Positions 55,215-64,000 of a stretch of 64,000 nucleotides of DNA are shown piece by piece. The position numbers and the translations under genes are program-made. Each line of letters begins with the position of its first letter. Position 1 is the first letter of the stretch. The stretch is from Allomyces macrogynus ATCC 38327. Taxonomy: Eukaryota > Blastocladiomycota > Blastocladiomycetes > Blastocladiales > Blastocladiaceae. The stretch is from positions 265,417 through 329,416 of the forward strand of contig GG745342.1 in the NCBI GenBank assembly GCA_000151295.1, in the 5' to 3' direction. Under the pieces are notes generated by a model that saw only the letters and a program-made list of their open reading frames with translations, made no database searches and had not been told where the DNA came from.

Positions 55215-56437
55215 ATGGGCAAAGACGGGTTCCTGACGGCCAAGGCCATTGGCATTCGCATCAAGGCCAAGGGCCTGCAAAAGCTGCGCTGGTACTGCCA
55301 AATGTGCCAAAAGGTTTGGGCCCGCCCGCTCCAGCGATGCCCCCCGCCAATCCGAGCCCGAATTTACGCACTGTCGGTCTTCCCCGCCCTTAGCAATGTC
55401 GCGACGAAAACGGCTTCAAGTGCCACATCAATTCCGAGTCGCACCAGCGGCAGATGCTGCTCTTTTCCGAGAACGCGTCGCAGGTCCTGACCGATAACGC
55501 CATGGAGTTCAAGCGCACGTTCCTCGACACGCTCCGCACGCGGTACGCGGCTCGATTTCCGCTTGCTCCGTCCACGGCGTCCACTCATTTCACCTTGTCC
55601 CGCCTCCATCACAGGTACGGCACGCGCAAAGTCCTCGCCAACGCCGTCTACCAAGAGTACATTTCCGACCGGCACCACATGCACATGAACGCGACGTGCT
55701 GGTCGACGCTCGCGCAATTCTGCAAGTACCTCGGGCGCAACGGCGACTGCAAAGTGGAAGAGTCGGAGCGCGGGTGGTACCTGACCTACATTGACCGGTC
55801 GCCCGAGGCATTGAAGCGCATGGCCGACGCGGAACGGAAAGACCGCGCGCACAAGGACGCCGAGACCGAGGAGCGCGAGTGGCTCGAGGCGCAAATGGAG
55901 CGCGCGCGCGTTTTGGCCGAGGAGCGCGAGGCGAAGGCGCGGGCCGCGGCGGTAGCGACGGGGAATGGCGGTGCAGGTGTCGCGAGCGACGAGGGGGTGG
56001 AGAAGCAGGAGAAGGACGAGCCGGAGGACGTCAAGCCAGATCCCGACGCTCGCGAGGAACCGGCAAGTTTGCCCGACGCTTCGGCGCCGGCACCACCACC
56101 ACCTCCCTCGTCTTCGTCGTCGACCGGGTTCGTCAAGTCGTCGCAGCCGATCAAGCTCAATCTTGGGCTCAAGAAACCGGCTGCACCCACCACCACCACT
56201 GCACCAACGGCCAAGAAACGCGGTCTTGCCGCGATGATGTCGTCGATGCCATCGGCGGCCGCGGCTCCTTCCTCGACCGCGTCTGCTTCCGCACCGCCAC
56301 CACCACCACGACCGGCCGAACGGTCGGCGCTCGAACGCATCATGGAGGAGGAGCGCGAGCGTAAGCGCCGGCGCGAGGAGCGGACGGCCAAACCGCGCGA
56401 ACCAGGGGCCGGGTACGGGTTCCGGCGCGTGCATTGA
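55215..56437 (+). CDS. KIN17: DNA/RNA-binding protein Kin17 (yeast Rts2 homologue)
   Basis: Three exons: 55215-55313, 55394-55542 and 55615-56437 (356 residues). Intron 2 (55543-55614) is 72 nt and stop-free. The start MGKDGFLTAKAI and RIKAKGLQKLRWYCQMCQK are classic Kin17. The C2H2 finger uses C28, C31, H44 and H50, and is split by intron 1 after K33. The winged-helix domain (FLDTLRTRYGTRKV, then VYQEYISDRHHMHMNATCW, then FCKYLGRNGDCKV and GWYLTYIDR) follows, then a charged coiled coil and a Pro/Ala-rich tail ending GAGYGFRRVH. A C-terminal KOW domain like that of metazoan Kin17 is not seen, as in the shorter fungal forms. It acts in the nucleus in DNA repair/replication and associates with spliceosomes. 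Confidence 0.95.
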
Positions 56438-56855
56438 TGCGTTCGCGAATACATTTGGGTTGTGAATTGGTGAATCATCGTGCTGGCCACGGCATTCTTC
56501 TTCTCGTTTGTCGCCGTGTGAGAAAAGCAGCCTTCAAATGCCCTTTGCAAGGGACTATCGTGGTTACATTCCCGTCTCTACAAAAAGAACACCAAACCAA
56601 GGGCAACGCGGATCGAGCCAGTCATGTACAAAAGGAAGCAAAAAGGCGTCGGTGGCTCGGAGATGCCCCTCAAGCGGGCGTAGCAAGAACAGGATCAAAA
56701 TCCAAACGTGACTGCAAGGACAAAAAAATACAGTCAGGGGGAGGGCAGAGCAAAAAAACGCGTGGGAGTCGGAAACCTGGAGAAGGAATTAGCGCAACGC
56801 GACCAACCTAGAGGAGCTCAGCGAGGAGCGCCGGTCGATGATCATCACATCAAGC
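56438..56855. other. 3' spacer downstream of Kin17
   Basis: 418 bp between convergent genes, A-rich with several AAAAAA runs. No gene seen. Confidence 0.5.
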
Positions 56856-57665
56856 TTACTCCTCGTTCCACTTCAGCAAGTCGTCGTGACTCTCGCGGTG
56901 CTGAGGCGTGCGCTTGAGCCGGCGAGAGTCGCCACCAATGTACCGCACTTCGCCGCTCTCGGCGCTCTTCTTGGCACGGACCGTGAGCGGGTCCTGCACG
57001 GTCGGGTCCGGAATGAACGAGTACGGGCGGCCGCCGGGCACGTGTGAGTACGTCCCGCGCTTCTTGGGCGAGGCCGTGCCCTCAGCAGCCGGTGCCGCCG
57101 CGTCAAACACGACCGACCGCGGCACCGACGCGGTGCGACGGCGAGATGTGCCCGTAACCGACGAGGTCACGGTGCGCGGCGCGTTCTCGTCCCATTCGAT
57201 TGGGTTGGGCGACCGGGACGACCGCTGCGAGGCGCGCGCGCCAAACTTGCGCGTGGGCGTGCCAATGACCTCGGACGCGTGGTCGCGCAGGAGGTAGTCG
57301 GGCGCGGGCGTGCCGAAGCCGTAGATGCTCGTGATCTAGGAGGGTCGTGTTGTGGGCGAGGGCCAGTGGGGGGTCAGCATGGTGATTGGGTTGCGGGTGG
57401 CGCCTGCGCGTGGAAGGATGGCCATGGGCGACAAGAGCGCGTTTTCGACGCGAGCAGGGCTGAAATGCATGCAGGTCGGCACCGTGGCGCGGGAAGGGGC
57501 GAGGAGGCAGACGCGAGAAACGAGACGGACCTGCAGCGAGTCGTTGCCGTTGACAGGCGCGTTGGGCTGGCGGCGCACGTGCACGACGGGTTCACTGGGC
57601 GGGACCGGCGAGCGGCCACGGAGGACGGGCGCGGGCTCGGACATGGTGCGCGGCGCAAGCGACAT
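56856..57665 (-). CDS. Hypothetical basic, disordered protein
   Basis: Two exons on the minus strand: 57531-57665 and 56856-57335 (204 residues). The intron 57336-57530 (195 nt) has a GTCCGT donor and a CCTCCTAG acceptor, with the joint at GNDSLQ-ITSIYGFG. An alternative Met lies at 57644. The text is rich in Ser/Thr/Pro/Arg, with GTPTRKFGARAS, NPIEWDENAPRTV and the C-terminal stretch GGRPYSFIPDPTVQDPLTV then EVRYIGGDSRRLKRTP. No domain or membrane segment recognised. The intron is longer than others here, so a further small exon may hide in it. Confidence 0.6.
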
Positions 57666-58330
57666 GGTAGCTGGGTGGGTGGTGGGGGAGGCGGGGTACT
57701 TGAGGGTCGAAAGGCCCGTGGAAGAGTGCAGCAGGCGGTCGGGCGCTGGCGCAGTCGGGCGCGGCTGCTTGCTGGCGGTGGGCCGTGGTATCACTCGTCG
57801 ACGGCGAGCGTGGGTTTCCCAAGACGGCGGCGGCAGTCGGCAGCAGCGGCGCGCGGTTCCCGTTCGTGGTTGGTGGTTGCTGGAGCGTGGAGGCGAGTGG
57901 GAGAAGCGGTCGGTGAAGGGCGGCACACAAAGGCACGAAGGCACGGTGGAGGCACGCCGACCAACCGGCGACATGCGCGGAAAGGTCGCGTCGCGCCGCG
58001 CCACTCCCAGCCGTGCCAGAGCCATCCAGTCCACGTGCGAATCAATTACTTCCGGACCGCACGCGTCGCAGGCGTCGCTCCGGCCGCTCCTCCGCCAGCA
58101 ACGACCCGATCAACGCAACGAATTCCTGACCCACCGGCACGCACGGAACCCCCACCACTCCCCGCACTCCGCTCGGCGAACTCGATAACCGCGCGTGGAC
58201 CCGTTCTGCGCCAGCTGCCCGGCCCGGGCATCTCCAACGCCATCGTGGCTGATCCTTTCCCGGCTCTGCGCCGCGCCGATCCCTTCGTGACCGTCAAGCA
58301 ACTTTTCGCCCTCTCCCAGCTCCGGCAGAA
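57666..58330. other. Divergent promoter region
   Basis: 665 bp between the divergent hypothetical (minus) and coiled-coil (plus) genes. Frames through it are shadows. Confidence 0.5.
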
Positions 58331-60750
58331 ATGAGCAACCATCACCATCAAGGCGCCCACCATGATCCTGCCGCATCGGCGAATAGCATTTCCGCGCCGT
58401 CCGACGACCCCGATGCGGGCATGAGCGTGCCGTATCCGGCTCCCCTCCTCGAGCAATGCCGCGCCAAATCTCGGAACCTGCTCACACGCGGCCCTCCTGC
58501 TAGCCTACGACGCGCCGCCGCACGATCCGCGACCAGCAAGAGGGCGTCGACCGCGTCATCAAGGCCACACAGGCCTCGGTCGCTCGCTCCAAGCCGCGCG
58601 CCACGTCGCCCTACCTGCGCCGCAAATCCTACTCGCCGCTGCACCTGCTCAAGCCCAAGACCGTCGTGCTCGCGCCCGAGGACGAGGCCATGCAGGCCTC
58701 GATTCTCGCCATGATCGCCGCACCGTCCTCGCCGACCCAAATACGGAAACCGGCACCGGCAGCCTCGAGGCCGTCGCCCGTTCCAGCAGCACCGGCCACG
58801 GCTCCACCACCACCACCTGTCATCCAGCCAACCGCCGCCCACGCTCCACCGCACGCGACCGCGCCGACCGCTGCTCCAACGAGGCCGTGGAACGGCGGTC
58901 CCGGCACGTCGCCCACCATATCCCGCCGTGGCTCACCAACCATGATGCGACGTGCCACCGCCTCGCCCATCAAGGGTTCGCCAATGGCCGCACGACGCGC
59001 AGCAGCAACGTCACCAACATCACCGCATCGCCAGCGCCAGGGCACCGACACTGTCGCCCACCAGCAGGAGCCCGACTTTGTGCGCTACTGCGAGCAGAAG
59101 CCCGTCATCTCAACTTCAGCACCAACGACTTCTGTCGCCGCGGTTCAAGTTTCGCTGCCGCCGACACCACGACCGCCCGCCGTCGTTCAACTGCCGGCAC
59201 CTCTCCCCGCAGCTCTGCCCTCCGCGCACCCACCCAACCTCCTCATCCTGACGGACGCGACGCGCGCACTCTCGCTCCAATGCCCCTCTGCCTCGGCCCC
59301 GCCGCCCGCGCAGCCAACCGTATTGCCATCGACGCTGCCGAGATCCGAGCGGTCTGTCTCGTGGGCAGCCCCACCAACCGACACGTCGCCGACCGTGCGC
59401 GCCAACGATTACGGCGGGATCTTCAACGAGTACAACGAGTACAACCACGAGGCGGCGATGCCGCGGCCGCAGCAGAACTTGAGCTGGCTCGCCACGTCCG
59501 ACGACAGTGTTGCCGCGATCCCGACCACGTCGCGGCACGCGAGCCACGTGCTTAGCCCGCAAGATAGCAACGACCGCGGGTACATGTCGCCGTTTGCCAA
59601 CGACGACGAGCGGCGCGCGTTTCTCACGCAGTTTACTGGCGCGCCGTCGACAACCGCGACCGAGCATCCGACCGGTCGCTGGTCCCCGCCGTCATTGCCG
59701 CGGCGGCGCGAGGAAGAGGACAACGACGAGTGGCGCGCGATTGAGCGGCCAAAGAGCGCCGACCCGTGGGTCTCTTCCAAGTCCGTCGACTCATCGTCGG
59801 CCTCCATGGACGCCAAGACGAACTCGTTTCGGGCCACGTACGCAACTTCGATCGGCACGTCGCTGTCGGGCTTGATGCCGCGCTCGGCCTGGCTCGACTC
59901 GAGCTCGCCGTCGCTGTCGCTCGACCAGCCCATGTCCAAGGACACGAGACCTTACAGAGGGCCGTCGAGCGACGAGTCGATCGTGTATGGCCGGTCTCCG
60001 GACACCGACGCGACCGCGTTCCGGTCCACGTTTGCCGATCCGGCGCGGCCGCCGCCGTCCACTTCCGAGTACTACCGTGCACGCACTCCACCACCGCCGC
60101 CATCGGCCGCGCGTCCCCACATGCCGCCGTCGCCGCCGAGACCCGACCCGCGTGGTGTGGCGAACCGGACCGACGCGACCGCGACGCGAGTGCTGCAGGA
60201 CCGCGAGCGGCACCTGACCGAGGTTGTGCATACGCTCAAGGCGCGGCTTGAAGAGGAGCAGGCGCAGTCAACGCACTTGCGCGAGCACGTTACTTGGCTG
60301 CACGACCGGTTGCGGGCCGAAAATGCGCGACGCGCTGCGGCGGATGCCGAGGTGGCTTCGTTGCGCGCGCGTGTCATGGATCTTGAGCACCACGCGCGGC
60401 GCGGTGGTACCAGCGGCGACTTTGCCGGTAGCGGCGCGGGGTACACGGGCAGTGCCGCATCGGCGCGCACGACGGAACCACGGCCAAACGACGAATGGAG
60501 CCGCGGCAACGGGACGAGCGGAAACGACCCAGACGCAACGTGGCGCGCGTCGTTGCTGCGGACGGGCATGGCGCGGTCGCCGACAGCTGCGGCCACGGCG
60601 GCGCCGTCGTACCGGTCCGACTCGACCATCTTGGCCAAGCCGCGGTATGATGACGCGCCATATGGTTCCGAGCGGAGCGACACGCCAGTCCTGCCGCTAC
60701 CGTCGCGGCTGGTGCGGCATGAAGTGGACGACCCGTACTTGATGCCGTGA
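58331..60750 (+). CDS. Large disordered protein with C-terminal coiled coil
   Basis: Two exons, 58331-58426 and 58504-60750 (780 residues). The intron 58427-58503 has a GTGCCG donor, a CTCAC branch-like site and a GCTAG acceptor. The N-terminus is MSNHHHQGAHHDP. After the intron comes a conserved-looking basic block (SPYLRRKSYSPLHLLKPKTVVL). Then about 500 residues rich in Ser, Pro, Ala and Thr follow, with SP/TP sites suited to kinase regulation. Residues about 580-650 form a coiled coil (RVLQDRERHLTEVVHTLKARL ... HLREHVTWLHDRL ... AAADAEVASLRARVMDLE). No enzyme domain. It could be a polarity or cytoskeletal scaffold, but that is a guess from composition. Confidence 0.7.
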
Positions 60751-61526
60751 GGTGGATTGGGCGCGCGCGGAGGTCAGGGTGTTGGCAGAGACTTGATCGA
60801 ATGAATGGAAGGAAGGGTGGAGAGCAAAGAGACTGGCTGTGGTTTGAGCGGTGTGCGGCAACACAAGCAATGGATGGTGTCGTTTAACATACGAGCATTT
60901 GGCCAACTCTCAGCGCCGTGAGCGCAGAAAGGACCGCATCGATGGGCCAACCTAGCCCATGATTGCCGTGGTCCTGGTGAAAAGGGGAGGAGTTGTCTCG
61001 ATTCAAGGGCGCTTTAATCACATTGTTTCTCGCAGACGCGTCCCTCAAGCACTGCGTGTGAAGAGACGGCAGGAACAGATGAGCTGACTGGGTTCACAGA
61101 CTCGATAAGACTCGACAAATGACGTGCTTGATTGTTGGCACTGTTTAGGGCCAGCTTCTGCCAAGTTGACCTCCTGTCAGTGGGAGATATTTGAGGCAGG
61201 TCACCAATGGTTTGAACCAACTGAATGCACGCTTGATCTCTGTAATTTGCATCAGCGCTCATTGCTATTATAGTTTTTGTCGTATTTTTTCCAGTGCTTG
61301 GGAGGAGGCAAACTGAGTGTTGGGTCGAATGGCGTGCATGTCAGGCAAAAGTCTCCCAACCAAGTGACGCAGGTATGGTGAAGCCCATAAAGTACCCGCA
61401 CATGCTATTGAATATCAGTCAAGGCTGCACTGGCAATTGGAGACAACACGACTCACCACTGAGAAAGACAAGAAATAGCTACCCATGAGTTCTACACACT
61501 CAAAGACCGTGCGAGTTCAGGAGCCA
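60751..61526. other. CpG-poor intergenic DNA
   Basis: From about 60900 CG dinucleotides become scarce and TG/CA common, as at 44.5-46.5 kb. No gene found. Confidence 0.5.
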
Positions 61527-62787
61527 TCATTTCATGCCACGTGCCAAAATATGTTTGTCAGTGCCCTCACCCCACTTGAGCTCCACAGTCTTCATCCCAA
61601 TGCTTTGAACGAGCTCCACCATTGCCCCAGCCACGTTTCAGTCAATCTCCTCGGCCGACAGCTTGTAGGGCGGCGGCCTGCACTGGCCCCATTGCCACGA
61701 CATGGTCACAGCTGCGTGCCACAATTGGTCAGCCTCATGCGGTGCAAGCACATAGCCCTCCGTGTCGTACTGCCGATTCCACACGACCAAGTGCGACTTG
61801 AAGTAGGCCATGACCAACACGATCGCCTCCTCGGTCGTGTAGTACACGAGAAACACCTCCAGGTCGGATTGCAGTTGCACAATAATGGCCAGCGGCATTG
61901 GACGGGCCAAGAAGAGTTTGAGATACGGGAGCGACGGGGCGATTCCACTCCCTGCTGGTGCCGCCAGGCCGAATACACACCGCATCCACAAACGTGTCCT
62001 TGATCAGGTCCCACCACAACGTCTCCTGGTGCACCGACACGGGCCAGTCCCAGTCGTCCTGCTGTTAGAGCCGGCCAATGCCGAACATGCGCGCCCTGAT
62101 CTGCCGCGCGTTTTCCGGCTCATCATCCTCGTCCTCGTCGTCGGAGCCAGGGCGGTCAATAAACATGTCTGCACCGTCGTCAATGGGGAGCTCGGTCAGC
62201 ACCCTCTTATTGTACTCGTCCTCGCCGCTGAGCATGAGCAGGCACATGTCCATCGACGGCCGCTCCGTTATGACAGGCAATGCCACGGCGTCAAATGAAC
62301 TTGCCCCTCGGTCGACAAAGCCAAATCCCCGCCCGCTGACGCCCCCTCGACGACGAGGATGGCAATCTTCGCGCTCGGCATCGTATCCGTGCGCTGCAGC
62401 GTGTCCTGCTCGCCGCCGCCCTGCAGCGGTGCAATCGGGCGGCCCTGAACATGCACGGATCCCGTTGCCGCAGGCGCTGCCATGGCACTCGGCGCGTCGG
62501 TACTGGTGCTTGAACCCGCAGGAGACGGCAAAGCCGAGCTGGTTCTGGGATCGGCGGGGCGCGTCCCGGCTCATTTCGACGCCGGGTGCGCCGGCGCCAC
62601 GGCGCGTCTTGATATGTGATCGGGTCGGCAAGGTACCGAGATCGTCCGCGGACCCTTCTGCTGACTCGGCCGTACCCGACGCGCCGGCGATTTCAAGACT
62701 TGAACCCGGATCCGCCGACGGTCCTGTCGCCATCGTACCGCTGCTTTCTGCGCGCGCACGACATGCGACCTGGCGCTCCTGGCCCAC
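61527..62787 (-). pseudogene. Unidentified decayed gene
   Basis: Minus-strand pieces look protein-like but are interrupted. MATGPSADPGSS starts near 62730. An acidic stretch (DDGADMFIDRPGSDDEDEDDE) ends at a TAA (62065-62067), after which the same frame continues (DWDWPVSVHQETLWWDLIKDTF). The frame then shifts or splices near 61985 to LARPMPLAIIVQLQSDLEVFL ... YYTTEEAIVLVMAYFKSHLVV, ending in TGA at 61638. Beyond that TGA the frame reads on (NVAGAMVELVQSIGMKTVELK) to a stop at 61527. The 3' part is CpG-poor, so CGA-to-TGA decay is plausible. No family recognised; some breaks could be introns. Confidence 0.4.
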
Positions 62788-63435
62788 GGTAAGCCGACGC
62801 CGCGCTGTACCCTGCTGCGCGCGCGTCAGGGCGTCGACGCCAGACTCATCAGCCGCCGCGACCGGCCCTGCCGTCGCGAGAGACCCATCGGCTCTGGTAC
62901 TCGACGTCGCAGACGTCGCGCCGGCACCGCTGGTGATCGCTTGCCCGAAACGCGCGCCGCGACCCGGGTTGGTGTGCCCGAGTTGGCCAAACGCGTCGCG
63001 ATCCGTGAACAGACGCTGATTCCAAGACCGAACGCAGCGCGCGACACGTTGGTACGGGCGCTTGACGTTGTCGACCGCGTGGGCGCCGCGATCCGGGTTG
63101 GTGTGCCCATGCTGGCCAGACGCATCGTGATCGGCAATCAGGCCGCCGAGCCGTCAAGCCAACAATATCCCGTAGCCGTTTTCATCTCCAGATTGGACAA
63201 GCTCCGACCGCGCGAGGCACCATGTGTTCCTGATGCTGTCGTCGTCGACGATGCCACGAGCGGACAAGTGCAAAAACACATTGCTTGGTATTCAGGACAA
63301 GAGCACGACGACAAGACAGGTAAAAATACAGCTCGAGCAAAAGCAAGCAACTCTCACAACAAACGACCACCCGGCAACCGACCACTTTCGCTGGCCGGGG
63401 CCGACGCCCGACCCTCTCCCTCATTCTCCATCAAT
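62788..63435. other. GC-rich stretch with a 129-bp-spaced repeat
   Basis: A segment of about 57 bp at 62956-63012 recurs imperfectly at 63085-63141. One plus-strand frame reads GVPELAKRV and GVPMLARRI at the repeats, but no start, domain or end supports a gene. Confidence 0.4.
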
Positions 63436-63981
63436 TCACGCGCGATCCCCAGACTCTTCCTCCTTCTTCCGCCCCTGCCCCTGCCCCGTTGCCGCGGCCG
63501 CGCCCCCCTCCTCGGGCTGCACCAACCACCAATCCACGACCTCGTCGGCCCACTCGCGCATATACTGTTTTGCGCGTCCCGTCATGCCAATCCACGCCGT
63601 GGCGAGCCCCAACACGCTCCACATGTAGGTCGACGCGTCGACCGACACGTACAAGCCCAGCAACAGCGCAAGCCACCCGCGCGGACCGAGCAGGAGGAAC
63701 GTGAACCCGGACATGTCCTGCGCGCGGGCGACGGCCATCGCCTGGGCAGCAACCGCGGCGGGCGCCACGGGCGCGGCAGGAGCGGGTGCGCCGCGCGTCG
63801 ACCCGCGCCGTGGGCGCGACGTCGACGAGGAGCTCACGGTCGTGCGGAGCGACCGCTGCGACGCGGTACGCCGCAACGACGGCGTGGTTGCGGGAGCGAG
63901 GGTCATAGCCGTTGCGTCGCGCGGCGGTGGCCCAGGCGCCGGCGCGCCACCGTCGCTCCCCGCGCGGGACGGACGCCGCAT
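63436..63981 (-). CDS. Small membrane protein, function unknown
   Basis: 181 residues from the Met at 63981; an in-frame TGA lies two codons upstream of it. The first 90 residues are disordered, basic and Ser/Ala/Pro-rich (RRTASQRSLRTTVSSSS). Two hydrophobic segments follow (FTFLLLGPRGWLALLLGLYV, then YMWSVLGLATAWIGM) and suggest a helical hairpin. A short amphipathic WADEVVDWWLV and a charged Gly/Lys/Glu tail end the protein. No family recognised. The open frame and the hydrophobic periodicity support it, though it lies close to the window edge. Confidence 0.55.
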   Translation of the reverse strand: MRRPSRAGSDGGAPAPGPPPRDATAMTLAPATTPSLRRTASQRSLRTTVSSSSTSRPRRGSTRGAPAPAAPVAPAAVAAQAMAVARAQDMSGFTFLLLGPRGWLALLLGLYVSVDASTYMWSVLGLATAWIGMTGRAKQYMREWADEVVDWWLVQPEEGGAAAATGQGQGRKKEEESGDRA

Positions 63982-64000
63982 TTCCAATCACACGGCGCGG

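Noticed and set aside
62078..63019. 313-residue plus-strand frame
   Set aside because: Low-complexity start is antisense to an acidic minus-strand stretch; no recognisable fold.

Overview
The window is eukaryotic nuclear DNA from a GC- and CpG-rich fungal genome. Genes are split by short introns (mostly 57-116 nt, typically GTACGT/GTGCGC...CTGAC...TAG), pol III tRNA genes have internal A and B boxes, and the conserved proteins belong to fungal housekeeping families (Sso-type syntaxin, Drs2-type flippase, Not4, m-AAA protease, Ale1-type acyltransferase, Kin17). A zoosporic or other early-diverging fungus, for example Blastocladiomycota, would fit the base composition and the MLX-like bHLH-zip gene. 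That placement is inference; the sequence alone does not prove it.

Layout. 1-20.7 kb is a gene-dense arm: a leucine-rich-repeat protein (cut by the left edge), tRNA-Gln(TTG), a plasma-membrane syntaxin with odd tails, a Drs2-like P4-ATPase (5' end in an assembly gap, two homopolymer frameshifts), a second identical tRNA-Gln, a secreted proteinase-K-type subtilase, the Not4 E3 ligase, a broken S1/P1 nuclease, and a mitochondrial m-AAA (FtsH/Afg3) protease. 21.2-44.5 kb is a retrotransposon nest of two families. One is a Ty1/copia family with 187-bp LTRs (one nearly intact copy, C2, and partial copies C1, C3, C4). The other is a Ty3/gypsy family with 142-bp LTRs (partial copies G1, G2, G3). Nearly every LTR is precise but has mismatched flanks, so the block looks recombined, and one junction lies at a second assembly gap. 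44.5-46.5 kb is CpG-depleted non-coding DNA, probably repeat relics. 46.9-60.8 kb is a second gene-dense arm: a hypothetical protein with weak CsbD-like features, a CBS-domain protein, an MLX-like bHLH-zip factor, a putative small secreted or membrane protein gene rebuilt here from four exons, a lysophospholipid acyltransferase (MBOAT), Kin17, a hypothetical protein, and a large disordered coiled-coil protein. 61-62.8 kb holds another decayed locus, and the window ends with a small two-helix membrane protein.

Functional links. Several genes act on membranes: syntaxin (exocytic fusion), Drs2-type flippase and Ale1-type acyltransferase (phospholipid asymmetry and remodelling). Not4 and Kin17 act in mRNA and DNA metabolism, and the m-AAA protease in mitochondrial protein quality control. 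There is no sign of an operon or a biosynthetic cluster. The most informative region is the retroelement nest: half-tRNA(iMet) priming, a 2.3-kb inverted repeat of gypsy copies, CpG-type decay, a gene-conversion tract, shared stop codons and a 23-bp duplication that disables the best copia copy.
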